A stretch of DNA of 64,000 bases. It comes from Cyprinodon diabolis. Its lineage: Eukaryota; Chordata; Actinopteri; Cyprinodontiformes; Cyprinodontidae. Below, in pieces: positions 12,001-22,446 of this stretch (position 1 is its first letter; every line of letters begins with the position of its first letter). Both the position numbers and the translations under genes were made by a program. Below the pieces are notes generated by a model. It was not told the DNA's origin, searched no databases, and was given only the letters and a program-made list of their open reading frames with translations. Location: NCBI GenBank assembly GCA_030533445.1, contig CM060064.1, positions 47,984,787 through 48,048,786 of the forward strand, given 5' to 3'.

Positions 12001-15000
12001 TTAGAACGATCTGATGGAGGTCGTCTGGATCTTCTCCCTGACCTGAGAGGATCACATTAGAACAATCTGATGGAGGTCGTCTGGATCTTCTCCCTGACCT
12101 GAGAGGATCACATTAGAACGATCTGATGGAGGTCGTCTGGATCTTCTCCCTGACCTGTGAGGATCACATTAGAACAATCTGATGGAGGTCGTCTGGATCT
12201 TCTCCCTGACCTGTGAGGATCACATTAGAACGATCTGATGGAGGTCGTCTGGATCTTCTCCCTGACCTGAGAGGATCACATTAGAACGATCTGATGGAGG
12301 TCGTCTGGATCTTCCCCCTGACCTGAGAGGATCACATTAGAACAATCTGATGGAGGTCGTCTGGATCTTCCCCCTGACCTGAGAGGATCACATTAGAACG
12401 ATCTGATGGAGGTCGTCTGGATCTTCTCCCTGACCTGAGAGGATCACATTAGAACGATCTGATGGAGGTCGTCTGGATCTTCTCCCTGACCTGAGAGGAT
12501 CACATTAGAACGATCTGATGGAGGTCGTCTGGATCTTCTCCCTGACCTGAGAGGATCACATTAGAACAAACGGGGCTGCCAGCTCTGCTCTGCATCCATC
12601 TGGTCACGTTTCTGCAGAGGATGAACAGCAGGTTCCTGTTCGCTCCCACTAATGAGGACCTTAGAAACGTGTCGCTCTCCCTCTTTGTTTCATCACGTGT
12701 CGGTCCCTCTGTGTGCCAGCAGGTCAGAGGTCACGGCCCAAATATCCGAGGAGAGCGTGGGGAGTTTCTGAGGACGGACACAGGAGCAGGTTCCCCTTAG
12801 AGAACAGATGAACATCTCACTTCATGGCTTCACTGAAGCTTTGGGATTATTTCCCAACAAACAACATCAGCTTCATTCCAGGAGGAAGCAGAAGCCAACA
12901 TGAAACACTGAGAAGTTCAGCATTAGATCCAGCAGCTGGTAGAACCTCCTCCTAGCGCCCCGTAGATTCTGTTTCTAGAAGACCTTTCTCCAATAACGAC
13001 TAGAACTTTTTTACCAAAGATTATAGATCAGGGGTCGGCAATTCCACTTCCTGGGGGCCGCTATCCTGCAACTTTTAGATCCATCTTTGGTGCAACACAC
13101 CTGAATCAGTTACAGTCAGTTCCTCTCAATCGTCTATTTATTCGAACCCCAGTGGGCCTCAGCAGATGGCCGCTCACACTGAGCCTGGTTCTGCTGGAGG
13201 TTTCTTCCTGTTCAAAGGGAGTTTTTCCTCTCCACTGTCGCTACAAGCATGCTTAGTGTGAGGGATTGCTGAAGAGTCAATGAGTCGATGCAATCAGCTG
13301 GTTTTCCTTAGATAGAAAACTTTGAATCAATCTGACTGGATGATCTGGTTGATCTGGATCTATAAAGTGACCTGAGATGACATGATGTGAATTGGAGCTA
13401 TAGAAATAAACTGAATAGAATTGAAGCTATAGATCGTTTCTCCTTTCCTCTGCAGAACTCTCCTCCAGCATCTCATAGAACCTCCTTTAGCAGATCCTTC
13501 CTCCAGACGCCTCAGAACCTTAACCTCCTTCCTGTGGAGTTTAAAGCTTAATGGAGATTTCAGAGATCTGGACGTTGGTTTGAACATCTCTGTTTCATTT
13601 CTGAAGAGAAGCTTTGGATCATTGTTCTGCTAACATCCCGGTCCTCCAGATGCTTTCACCCAAACATGTCTACCTTAGTTTTCTCTGTTCAGGAGTTTGT
13701 TGTCTTAGTTCAGTTCTCTGAAGAACGATGTTTTCAGATGTTCAGTTTCTCTTTTCACTCTGAAATGTTTCAGCAATGAGATGAAGGACTTGTTGTTCAT
13801 TTAGGAGCTAAGCTGAACAGTTTGTTTTCCTCGTTAACTGGATGCCGTTTCTGTCAGGAACGGTTTCTAGCTTCATTCCTGAACTTTCATGACAAAAGGA
13901 ACTTATTGTTCTCCATGTCCCTAAACTCAGCGTCCCGTGGCGTTTTGTCCTCCGCTGTTCTCACGTGGGCTGCTGGCTGGGACTTGGTCTCCGTCCAGAT
14001 CTTCTCCTCCTGGGAAACTTCAGCAGCTGCCAGTTGGCCTCAGATCAGACTGGTTCATCAGATAAACTGTTTACAGCTGATGTGAAGATCCTGGGCCAGA
14101 GTTACCTCCCTGCTGCTTCTGATCTGGTGGAATAGATGGAAGCAGATCGGAGGAAAAGTTAGACTTCTGCTCTGAAAGGAAACGAGATGGAGAAACATGG
14201 AATCCTGAATCCATAGAAACTATAGAAGAAGATTTTCTATCACAGTATTTAAGGAGCGCCGCCAGCAGCAACAATTGCTCAGTCAATAATAAATATAGTA
14301 CTGCTGTCTGTTTGGACCTTTCTGAACATGTGCAGCAAATGGACTGATCCAATATGGTGGACACTGAAGGGGGGGGGGGGGCTGAGACACACTTAATATT
14401 ATCAGCGTTCTGATGGAATTTTAGCAAAAGGATTTTTATCAAAAACATAATTAATGTGCAGAAATAAGGAATGGTTGCATTAACCACACATGGAAACAGA
14501 GTTTATGGGGCCCCCAGGAACTTGGGGCCCTAGGCACCTGCCGTGTATTGCTTAATGGTAAATCCGGCCCTGCGTTCATGTTCTAATGAGACGGGCTTTT
14601 ATTTCATTTATCTGACAGGAGTGAGAATTAAACGTGATTCATGTAGGATTAAACGATTAGCCTGATTAACTCATAAAGTCAGGAAGTAAAAATAAAAACA
14701 GGTTTATTAATGATTTTTACAACTGATGTATTAAACAGAAAATCTGACAAAAAGTCTGAAAGTTATTTCTCATTTGGGGTTTAAAACTTTTTGGATAGAA
14801 ATTATTACTCTCTATAGTCAGTAAAAAAATTGTTTGTTTTTATTATAAAAAACGGAAACTAATGAAAACAAAGTTTTGACAAAATGTATGATGAATGAAT
14901 AATTAATTAAATTATTCAGCAGAATTTAAAACTGTGGGTGTCAAAAAAAACACTGATTTCTTATAGCAGCTAATGTGAAAGTGCAGGAAAATTCATTCAC

Positions 15001-17114
15001 ATTATTTTACCAAATTATAAAAAACTTTAATGATTAAAAACATAATGATTGCTGTAAAAAAAAAACACTAATAGATTTATTTCTAACACTGTTCATTTTC
15101 CAACACAATAAAAAAAAAAAAGATAAATACCTTTGCATTTCCTCGGATGGAGCAACGCATCAACTTTCCACTAATTAGATCAATTTAAAGTAAAGAAAAA
15201 TGAATGAAAATATTGTGGGTTTATGGAATTTGTAATTTCTGAGTAAAACACATTTTAGATTTTACCTTAGATGCTTAATGTCGCAAATTAGCTTCATCGA
15301 CAAAATTTGAAAGCTAATATAAAATGAATCACCTTTTTTAAATCGAATATCTGATTGGCAGCAAAAACACAAATGATAGAACTAGATATAAATTTTTAAT
15401 GGAGAGACATTGAAGACGGGAATCATCATAAACAATGAATTTGTTCTCTAAAGGTTTTTCTTAAAGGACCGAAGGTTAAACTAAGTTTCCCAAAATGCGC
15501 TTTGAAAGAGGAGGAGAAGCAAAGTGACTGAGCTGACCTGAGCTCTCTCTTCCCTGCAGGTGGGTCTCACTCGGGTCCTAGAGATAACGGGTCAGCTGCT
15601 GCAGTACCTCCAGAACCTGGTGGTGGCGCTGCTGTTCCAAGCAGAGAGTCTCAGAGAGGCCACCATAAGGGGCGTGGTGGAGCGAGCCGCCATGCTGGCT
15701 GAGCTGGGCCCGATCCGACAGCTCCGAGAACTGCCGGTCCAGATCCAGCAGGCGCTCCGAGACCTGCAGGAGCTCTCCAAGGTCCTCCTGCAGTTTGTGA
15801 TCAACACCACGCCGCTCTACAACATGGTACGCATGAGAGGCGGGGCAACATGCCTGACACGCACACACCCAACATTAGCTGCTTTCAGTAGCATCCATTC
15901 ACTTCATAAACACGTCTCAGACTAATGATGGTCCAAACCCAGCTGGCCCTCATTAATGACACACTGTGGTTTAACAGGAAGTAGGCCAACTGATTTCAGA
16001 AAGCAACGCATCAATTCCAGATCTATAGAAACACAATAACAGATGAGAAACAGACATTGATTAGTCTGGAACTAAAGGAGCTTAGGGACTCCAGAGAACC
16101 CCGGTGAGAACCGTCATCCATACATGGAGAACCAGCAGAGGCCAACAAAACTAATTTCCTCAAGGCTGAGGCAGATACAGGCGGGGGGGCGTGGGCACCC
16201 CCCGTTTGGAAAAATGATTTGTTTTTTTAATCAATGTACCTAACAGCTGTTGGTAGCGCTCTTGTCTTGCTGTCAGAATGTTCTGGTAGGATCCTGGTCT
16301 GGGGTCTTTCTACAGTTAACATGTCCTTCCTGTGGATGTCTGTGTTCTCTGTGTGTCCGACCTCCAGATATCCGGTGTGCAGCAGCAATCAGTGAGCCGT
16401 TTGCTCCGTGGCTATGCTAGCTAGCTCTGCTGTGGGGCAGAAGCTGTGGAGGGAAGGATATAGTGAGGGGGGGAACCTGTGAGGGGTGCCTGTTCAAAGT
16501 CCAGAGTTCCCCCCAGAACTCCCCGGCGTAGCTGTCAGTTCCAGTAGTTCTCTGCTGAGTTGCAAACAGTTTACTGTAGAGTCTGTTTGCATGAAGCGCA
16601 TCAGATAAAGGTTTAGCTAAAGGAATAGAGGTTTAGCCGGAGTATCAGGTTTAGGCCTGAGTCTAATTTAAAGCGTCTTCGCCGCTCATGTTGCCTCCAT
16701 GTTTTGTTTTCTTCTCAGCTGGAACAGTCGACGCCTCAGGAGGTGGAGGACTTCCTGAACAAAGAGGATTTTTCAGAAAGCTCATCCCGTCGTAGCTCAG
16801 CTAGCAACCTCTTCCTAAAGGCCATGGATGGCCGCTCACGTCGCCGCCGCAGTCTTTACTCCCACGCCTTTACCGCCGGAGGCCCCCAAAGCCCTGACCC
16901 CCCCAACGGCCGCCGCTCCAGCACAAAAGATTCGTCCAACCCCGAGACGGATGGCACGGCCCACCCTTCCGAAGGCAACGCCCTCCGGCGACCATCTGCC
17001 ACCGAGCTGCTGCTCACGCCGCTCAAACAGTTCGTCGCACAAAGCCAGAAGGCCTTGGAGTACCTGAGCCCCAACTCCAGCGACGGTACCGCCACGAAAA
17101 CAGACCACTCTTAA
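1..17114 (+). CDS. Perilipin (PLIN1/PLIN6-type), 3' part of gene, four exons
   Basis: Perilipins coat lipid droplets and control lipase access. Visible exons are 1-117 (5' end outside the window), 4321-4502, 15560-15826 and 16719-17114, all with GT-AG borders and consistent phase; TAA is at 17112-17114. The first exon ends in a stretch with YYLPLPPTLR, typical of the perilipin region before the C-terminal helical domain. Exon 2 begins with the residues REWEMR, then has an acidic EDEDDGDEP stretch and amphipathic helix. Exon 3 (89 codons) is helical. The last exon has four basophilic kinase sites of RRxS form (SRRSSAS, RRRRSLY, GRRSSTK, LRRPSAT) and ends in a short helix and SPNS. PKA sites of this kind are known in PLIN1 and in the teleost PLIN6, which is why those paralogues are preferred over PLIN2/3. 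I cannot decide between them. The N-terminal PAT domain would lie upstream of the window. Confidence 0.8.
1124..1530 (-). repeat. L2-like LINE 3' tail, reverse orientation
   Basis: Begins with short ATTCA iterations followed by the TTTATTTATATAGCGCC motif and contains the reverse complement of the AGCATGCTTAGTGTGAGG block. The same block recurs at 3825-4289, 13144-13427, 29293-29768, 30560-30722 and 45758-45963. Short tandem repeats at the 3' end and variable 5' truncation are typical of L2/CR1-type LINEs in fish. Confidence 0.7.
3030..3400 (-). repeat. MITE-like repeat copy, reverse orientation
   Basis: Blocks around 3100-3230 (containing CAGCAGCAGCTGCTGGAGTT) are the reverse complement of sequence near 38210-38330. 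Blocks at 3280-3400 (AACTTCAAATGTAGAAACC) are the reverse complement of 35840-35940. It belongs to the dispersed family whose ends carry a CTACGTTCA-type motif. Confidence 0.5.
3825..4289 (+). repeat. L2-like LINE 3' tail ending next to a perilipin splice acceptor
   Basis: Forward copy of the L2-like tail, with the AGCATGCTTAGTGTGAGG block and an AAATAAACTG end. It stops about 30 bases before the exon that starts at 4321, so the branch-point region of that exon lies at or just beyond the insertion edge. Confidence 0.7.
6418..6526. repeat. 12-bp minisatellite (GAGATCCAGGAG)n
   Basis: About nine units of GAGATCCAGGAG with GAGATTCAGGAG variants. As a multiple of three it gives an open frame of repeated IQEE, but there is no splice or start context to make it coding. 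Confidence 0.8.
8160..9146. repeat. 11-bp minisatellite (CCTGAGCAGAA)n
   Basis: Roughly 89 tandem 11-base units, CCTGAGCAGAA with variants CCTGAGTAGAA, CCTGAGGAGAA and CCTGAGCAGAG. Because 11 is not a multiple of three, three units make one 11-residue protein period. The minus-strand unit contains no stop, so several minus-strand frames stay open right across the array. It is intronic in the perilipin gene. Confidence 0.95.
9711..10076 (-). pseudogene. Possible transposon-derived first-exon relic (P2RX7-C-terminal-like type)
   Basis: A 121-codon open frame with an acidic N-terminal half (EEESGDEDVVEEDARAAE) and the motif FQPYMFEPL. A 'QPYxFEP' motif after an acidic stretch recalls the first exon of the multicopy fish genes that carry a P2X7 C-terminal-like zinc domain. 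The cysteine-rich remainder is not seen nearby, so I treat it as a relic inside the perilipin intron. The family link comes from motif memory only. Confidence 0.3.
10690..10850. repeat. hAT-like MITE fragment
   Basis: Contains CTGGGGGCCGGTATCCTGCA, CAACACACCTGAATCA and TTACAGTCAGTTCCTCTCAA. A second diverged copy lies at about 13028-13140. The right side (GTTGCAGGATAACGACCT) is a partial inverted match to the left side, as expected for a small terminal-inverted-repeat element. Confidence 0.5.
11506..12566. repeat. 56-bp tandem satellite, about 19 copies
   Basis: Unit of 56 bases containing TGATGGAGGTCGTCTGGATC and CTCCCTGACCTGAGAGGATC. Adjacent copies are nearly identical, with recurring alternatives (GGTCGT/GGTTGT, CCTGAGAGG/CCTGTGAGG, AACGATC/AACAATC). 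There are no unique spacers, so it is not a CRISPR array. Confidence 0.95.
13144..13427 (+). repeat. L2-like LINE 3' tail
   Basis: Forward copy containing AGCATGCTTAGTGTGAGG and ending in AAATAAACTGAATAGAATTG. It abuts a MITE fragment at 13028-13140. Confidence 0.7.
15827..16718. other. Perilipin last intron
   Basis: Non-coding sequence between GT at 15827 and the AG at 16717-16718. No repeat family or exon was recognised. Confidence 0.6.
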
Positions 17115-20100
17115 ACACCCGGTTACGGTTCGCCGTGACCCGGTCGCAGCGTCCAAGCCCGCCTCCTGATCCGCCGAGGCCTCTCGCTGCAGCCTACGAC
17201 GACAAGACGCCTCTGCCTCAGCTGATGCTGGTTTGTGCGTTCATGAACCGTAGGGGCGTCACCAAATTAGCGCTCTGATGCTGGAAATCTGCTTTCCTCA
17301 AACCATTGCACATTTCAGACCAGTCCAATGTACAGACAGACACAAATATCTTCTTATATTGTTTCCTTAGAGATTATGACCATGTTCATGCTCCTGTTAA
17401 AATGCCACGTTTATTAGATAAAGGACCAACAATGCTTAAATATTATGAACTCATTTTGACAACACAAAGGTTGGAAAGGCCAATATCTGGTTGATTTAGT
17501 TCTATGTTTGGAATATGATGCAGAAAAATGAAAATTCCTTTTTATCCTAAGCCTTCTAGGCATTAATAACATCATCCCTGTTCAGGACATAGAAGATATT
17601 GATCTAAACATTGAAGGTCCCCGATCATGACTATGCCACCGCCGTGTTCTACTATGTTAAAATGGTGTTGGTGTCTCCCAACGATAACAAACCAGAAAAT
17701 AAATAATTCCTCAGGGTTCTGGAGGATTTTAACCCAGTCGGGATGTTTTTCTTTGCTTAAAAAAAAAACAGTCGTCTCACAATCCTTCTCATTGATGCCG
17801 ACATACAGGGAGGGGCGTCACAGGTCGAACAGAATCAGAGATCATCAGAAACCCTTCAGCCTTTCCTGCCAGTTTCTATCTTTCTTTAAAAAGAAAATAT
17901 CTCTTTCCGTCTCTCCAACAGTGGATAAATATCTACTCTTCCCTTTTTATGGCGAGCAGCCCGGAGAGAATTCTGGGTTTTGGGTCTTGCTAGTGGCCGT
18001 CTGGGTTCCCAACTGGTGATTTTATAGCCTGTCTAGGGTGGAAAATCTCTGCTGTCTGACCCCAAGGTCACCATGTAGCCACAGTCTGGATGTCCCATAT
18101 TTCCTCCATCATTGATGCCTCAGCGTCTGTCCGACTTCTGACATCGTTACATTCTATTTTTACGCCTCAAACCTTAGATAAAACATGCTAAAAAAGAGGT
18201 CTTCAACAGGGGGTCCGTGACTCCTAAGGGGTCCGCAGAGGTCCTGCATGGGGGTCGTGAAAGACTTTTATATTCTCCCAGCAATTTCTTCCATTAATAG
18301 AAATGTCTTTAAATCCACATTAACTTTAATTGAACAGACTGTAGTAAACAGATAAATGGAGGCAGAAGATGTCTTTCAGTCATCAATGCTCACATTCAGA
18401 GACACACATCAAGCTGGACACCGTTTCTTTCACAACACCTGTCCCATCAACCAGGAATCAGAAATACTTTAATAATCCCAGGGAGGGATTACTTTAGTTA
18501 CATTACTCCATCTGTAATAGAGTGACTATAGAACACTATTTCTTACCATATATATAATCAGGGGGTCCCCGCTCCATCTCGCCATCAGTTTGGGGTCCTC
18601 GGCCTGGAAGACGTTTAAGGCGCCTGTGCTAAAAGGTTAAATGTTTTAGTTTTGTTCATTTCACTAAAATCGCCATCAGGTTTGAGCTCCATGAAAAACT
18701 TCAGCAGTTAAATTTTTTACATTTTACCCTTGAAGTGGTTTTGGTTTCTTTGCAAGTTCATCATAAACTGCTCGTTGCATTAAAACCGAGGTTTTAAATA
18801 ATTAATCTTGGTCCTTATGTTTGTAAGATATGCTGGCATTTTAATAGAAGTGTAAAGATTTTAGTTTCTCTTTTACTGTCAAAGTGACGTTTGCTCCACT
18901 GCATTCAGTCTGGGTCATGTGACCGGAGTATTTGAGGCGGCCGAGTACACAGCCCTGTGGGATTCCTCCTGAAGCTCAAAGTCACATTTAACAAACAGTT
19001 CAAGCTTCTCAACCTTGGAGATTTTTTTAAAGGAGCTGAATTAAACTTGATTAATAAACTCTATAATGTATCAATATTTATTTTCATGGACTTTTTCCAC
19101 ATCTAACTTTTGTTTCTGATCATAGAATATTTGATCAAATTGGATATAACTTGTTTATTTTGGATTTAGCAGAAGGAAGTGTAATTTTCTGAAAGATTTA
19201 AAGTGTAGAAAAGGCCCAATCTGATGGGATGAAGGTGATTTCTGTCTTGTTTTTGGGTTTCTCTTGAATAAAGGCTTTTTCTTTAAAAATGAAATAAAAC
19301 AAATGCTGATATAAAAAGTTTTTGTTGGAGAAACAAGCTGCTGGGTTTCTGGAAAGTAAACGAAAGTCAAACGAATCAAATTTCTTCTCCTCTCTGTCTT
19401 TACCTTCTGTATCTCCATATGAATGTAATATTTCTACCTGAGTGGGATGTGATGAAATAAAAACTTCACAGCTCCGACTTCAAAACAGACTTGATTTTAT
19501 TTCGGTTTTAATGCAGAAATAAAAAAGCCGGGATAAATTTATTGCATCAGAAACATGAAGACAAACAGATTGTTTCACAGCTGGAGGATCTTTAAGGTTC
19601 TCACAATGCCCTGCAGTACCACAGCGACACCACTAGGGGTCTCAATCCTGCTTCAGCTAACAGATCTCATAGCTAAAAGAAAAAAAATATTGGTTTCATC
19701 GTCTATATAAATACAGCTTACAGAGAATTAGAAGATCAATGAATTTTTAAATAAATATTCTTATTTCCAACATTTATTGATGCAACCTTGATCAAATGCA
19801 CGGATCCGAGCAGTTAAAGGTTGGTTAATGGGAACTAGCGCCTCCTGCTGGCTGCAGAGGTCCTGAACCTAAGAAGGTCTAACTTTCTGTCCCTAAAGAG
19901 GAGAAGCAGCCGCCATCTTTCTGCTGCGGCTGAGCGTTGGCCTCGCTGTCAGCGGGTTTCCTCCTCTGCTCTCCTCAGGAGGTCCAGAACCAGCAGGATC
20001 CATCTGCCGGTTCTTCCACCGTCTCTTCCAGGATCATCTTAACACCTGCAAATCTTACGTGACCACCTTGAGCTTCGTTCAAAGGAAGGCTCGTTCTGTC

Positions 20101-20192
20101 AACCTTCCTCATCCGTCTCATCTTCCACCGTCCTCAGAGGGTTCTGGGCAGGAAGTCTCCTGGATCTAAAGCGGTAAACTCTCTCTGCCAGT
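17115..20192. other. Intergenic region between perilipin and Ras-like gene
   Basis: Holds the 3' UTR of the plus-strand perilipin gene and that of the minus-strand Ras-like gene, so the two genes converge here. An AATAAA at about 17698-17703 on plus and reverse AATAAA motifs near 19538-19543 and 19775-19780 are candidate polyadenylation signals, none decisive. A GGGGGTCC-rich stretch at about 18200-18610 resembles a dispersed repeat. No other gene was supported. Confidence 0.5.
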
Positions 20193-22446
20193 TCATTCTG
20201 CTCGTTTCTTGGCGAACACCGCCGACACGCTCCGGACGATCCCCCTCACCCCCGCCATGCTCTTCCTCAGCGCCCGGGTTTCTCTGACCAGGTCGACCAG
20301 CCGGTGGAACACCAGCAGGACGCCGTGGTACGCCTCGGCCGCCGACACCTCGAAGAAGCCGCAGCGCTCCGTCTGAGCCAGCAGGTGACCCTCCTCGCCG
20401 GAGACCCTGCGGTGATGCTGCAGGTCCCGTTTGTTCCCAACAATGACGACGGGAACGGACGACATCTTCCGGCTGCGACGGATGAGCTGCAGCTGCTGGC
20501 GAATGACGTCGAAGCTGCCGCGGTCGCAGATGTCGTAGACCAGCACCATCCCGTCCGCCCACTGCAGCTGCTTGTCGCTGATGGAGCCACTTTTCCCTCC
20601 AGCCTGAGGAGAAACCAAACCGTTGCTCATTTCCAGATGACTTTCAGACACTGATGTTGCAGGTAAGATACTGACTGCTCCCTGAAATCTATCGGGAGGC
20701 GTGTGCAGGCAGCGAGGAGCTGACGGTTACCTGGGAGTCCCAGATGTTGATGCAGATGTCCTGACCATCCACTCTGTCGACTCGACTGTAAATGGACTCT
20801 GAAACCAAGAAGCAGATCAGGTCTTTGTTTAGGCGACTATGAAAAGCAGAAGAGGTTAGAAGCAGCTGGATCTGGAGGACTCACCGATATCTCCGTACTC
20901 TCCGATGAACCGTCTGGTCAGAAATCTGACGGTCAGAGCTGCAGGGAGGAGAAGATGACAGGTTAGCGGTTATCAACCATTCGAATGAGAAAATCAGCTT
21001 TTAATGTTTTCCTCTGATGACATCATGAGAACATCTCTTTCCATCTGAGGGAAATACACTATATTGCCAAAAGTATTTGCTCACCCATCCAAATTATTGG
21101 AATCAGGTGTTCCAATCACTTCCATGGCCACAGGTGTATAAATTCAAGCACCTAGGCATGCAGACTGTTTTTACAAACATTTGTGAAAGAATGGGTCGCT
21201 CTCAGGAGCTCAGTGAATTCCAGCGTGGAACTGTGATAGGATGCCACCTGTGCAACAAATCCAGTCGTGAAATTTCCTCGCTCCTAAATATTCCACAGTC
21301 AACTGTCAGCTGTATTATAAGAAAATGGAAGTGTTTGGGAACGACAGCAACTCAGCCACGAAGTGGTAGGCCACGTAAACTGACGGAGCGGGGTCAGCGG
21401 ATGCTGAAGCGCATAGTGCGAAGAGGTCGCCAACTTTCTGCAGAGTCAATCACTACAGACCTCCAAACTTCATGTGGCCTTCAGATTAGCTCAAGAACAG
21501 TGCGCAGAGAGCTTCATGGAATGGGTTTCCATGGTCGAGCAGCTGCATCCAAGCCATACATAACCAAGTGCAATGCAAAGCGTCGGATGCGGTGGTGTAA
21601 AGCACGCCGCCACTGGACTCTAGAGCAGTGGAGACGCGTTCTCTGGAGTGACGAATCGCGCTTCTCCATCTGGCAATCTGATGGACGGGTCTGGGTTTGG
21701 CGGTTGCCAGGAGAACGGTACTTGTCTGACTGCATTGTGCCAAGTGTAAAGTTTGGTGGAGGGGGGATTATGGTGTGGGGTTGTTTTTCAGGAGCTGGGC
21801 TTGGCCCCTTAGTTCCAGTGAAAGGAACTCTGAATGCTTCAGCATACCAAGACATTTTGGACAATTCCATGCTCCCAACTTTGTGGGAACAGTTTGGAGC
21901 TGGCCCCTTCCTCTTCCAACATGACTGTGCACCAGTGCACAAAGCAAGGTCCATAAAGACATGGATGACAGAGTCTGGTGTGGATGAACTTGACTGGCCT
22001 GCACAGAGTCCTGACCTCAACCCGATAGAACACCTTTGGGATGAATTAGAGCGGAGACTGAGAGCCAGGCCTTCTCGTCCAACATCAGTGTGCGACCTCA
22101 CAAATGCGCTTCTGGAAGAATGGTCAAAAATTCCCATAAACACACTCCTAAACCTTGTGGACAGCCTTCCCAGAAGAGTTGAAGCTGTTCTAGCTGCAAA
22201 GGGTGGACCGACGTCATATTGAACCCTATGGATTAGGAACGGGATGTCACTTAAGCTCATATGTGAGTCAAGGCAGGTGAGCAAATACTTTTGGCAATAT
22301 AGTGTATTTTCCTGACCATCTAATGAACAGCGGAAGTCCTCACCGGTCTTGCCCACGTTGTGCGCTCCCAGCAGCAGGATGTTGGCCTCCACCCTCTGCT
22401 GGTTTGGCTCCGTCGCCTCCATTCGGCTTCTCACCTCCACCACCAT
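20193..22446 (-). CDS. Ras-like small GTPase, RASL11-type (211 aa, four exons)
   Basis: Exons on the minus strand are 22446-22344 (ATG at 22446), 20938-20885, 20798-20731 and 20603-20193 (TGA). Borders are GT-AG, phases agree, and the total is 636 bases. The P-loop GAHNVGKT is at residues 27-34. [11 protein letters not shown] follows and matches the effector region of the RERG/RASL group; the G4 motif NKRD is at 132-135 and a G5-like SAAE follows. The G3/switch II motif reads WDSQ instead of DTAG, and the C-terminus (AKKRAE) has no CAAX box. Both features are known in the RASL11 branch, which lacks prenylation. YSRVDRVDG and [12 protein letters not shown] also fit RASL11. Membrane attachment and normal hydrolysis are therefore unlikely; the cellular role is not evident. 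A Tc1 transposon occupies most of intron 1. Confidence 0.85.
21057..22304 (+). mobile_element. Intact Tc1/mariner transposon (Tc1-like, TA target duplication)
   Basis: The ends are perfect inverted repeats beginning CACTATATTGCCAAAAGT (left) and ending ACTTTTGGCAATATAGTG (right), about 29 bases each, flanked by TA at 21055-21056 and 22305-22306. It is 1248 bases long with one uninterrupted transposase ORF. It lies in intron 1 of the Ras-like gene in antisense orientation. The undamaged ORF and matching ends indicate recent insertion. Confidence 0.97.
21191..22222 (+). CDS. Tc1-type transposase (DD34E), intact
   Basis: Cut-and-paste transposase of the IS630-Tc1-mariner superfamily. The start at 21191 ([13 protein letters not shown]) is preferred to an in-frame ATG at 21077, which lies close to the terminal repeat and would add 38 unusual residues. 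The N-terminal half has two helix-turn-helix units: [16 protein letters not shown], then [14 protein letters not shown], with a GRPRK AT-hook-like motif between them. Catalytic residues are visible: Asp in WSDESRF, Asp in FQHDCAPVH, and Glu in [15 protein letters not shown], with the usual 34-residue D-to-E spacing by eye. The glycine-rich [12 protein letters not shown] box is present. No frameshift or stop breaks the frame; whether it is active is unknown. Confidence 0.96.
   Translation: MGRSQELSEFQRGTVIGCHLCNKSSREISSLLNIPQSTVSCIIRKWKCLGTTATQPRSGRPRKLTERGQRMLKRIVRRGRQLSAESITTDLQTSCGLQISSRTVRRELHGMGFHGRAAASKPYITKCNAKRRMRWCKARRHWTLEQWRRVLWSDESRFSIWQSDGRVWVWRLPGERYLSDCIVPSVKFGGGGIMVWGCFSGAGLGPLVPVKGTLNASAYQDILDNSMLPTLWEQFGAGPFLFQHDCAPVHKARSIKTWMTESGVDELDWPAQSPDLNPIEHLWDELERRLRARPSRPTSVCDLTNALLEEWSKIPINTLLNLVDSLPRRVEAVLAAKGGPTSY

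Larger units (their letters stand above)
4503..15559. other. Perilipin intron 2 of window: minisatellites and TE relics
   Basis: An 11-kb intron with no supported exon. It holds a GGTTCT hexamer run (about 4874-4930), a 12-bp array (6418-6526), an 11-bp array (8160-9146), a 56-bp array (11506-12566), a transposon-derived ORF relic (9711-10076), hAT-like MITE fragments (about 10690-10850 and 13028-13140) and an L2 tail (13144-13427). The rest is AT-rich sequence with no recognisable content, for example 14600-15450. Confidence 0.6.

Noticed and set aside
11506..12566. Possible CRISPR-like array
   Set aside because: The 56-base units are contiguous with no unique spacers, and the genome is vertebrate.
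21514..22446. 310-codon minus-strand ORF beginning with the Ras-like gene start
   Set aside because: It is the first Ras-like exon read through its donor into the antisense strand of the Tc1 transposase. The spliced model restores a normal GTPase.
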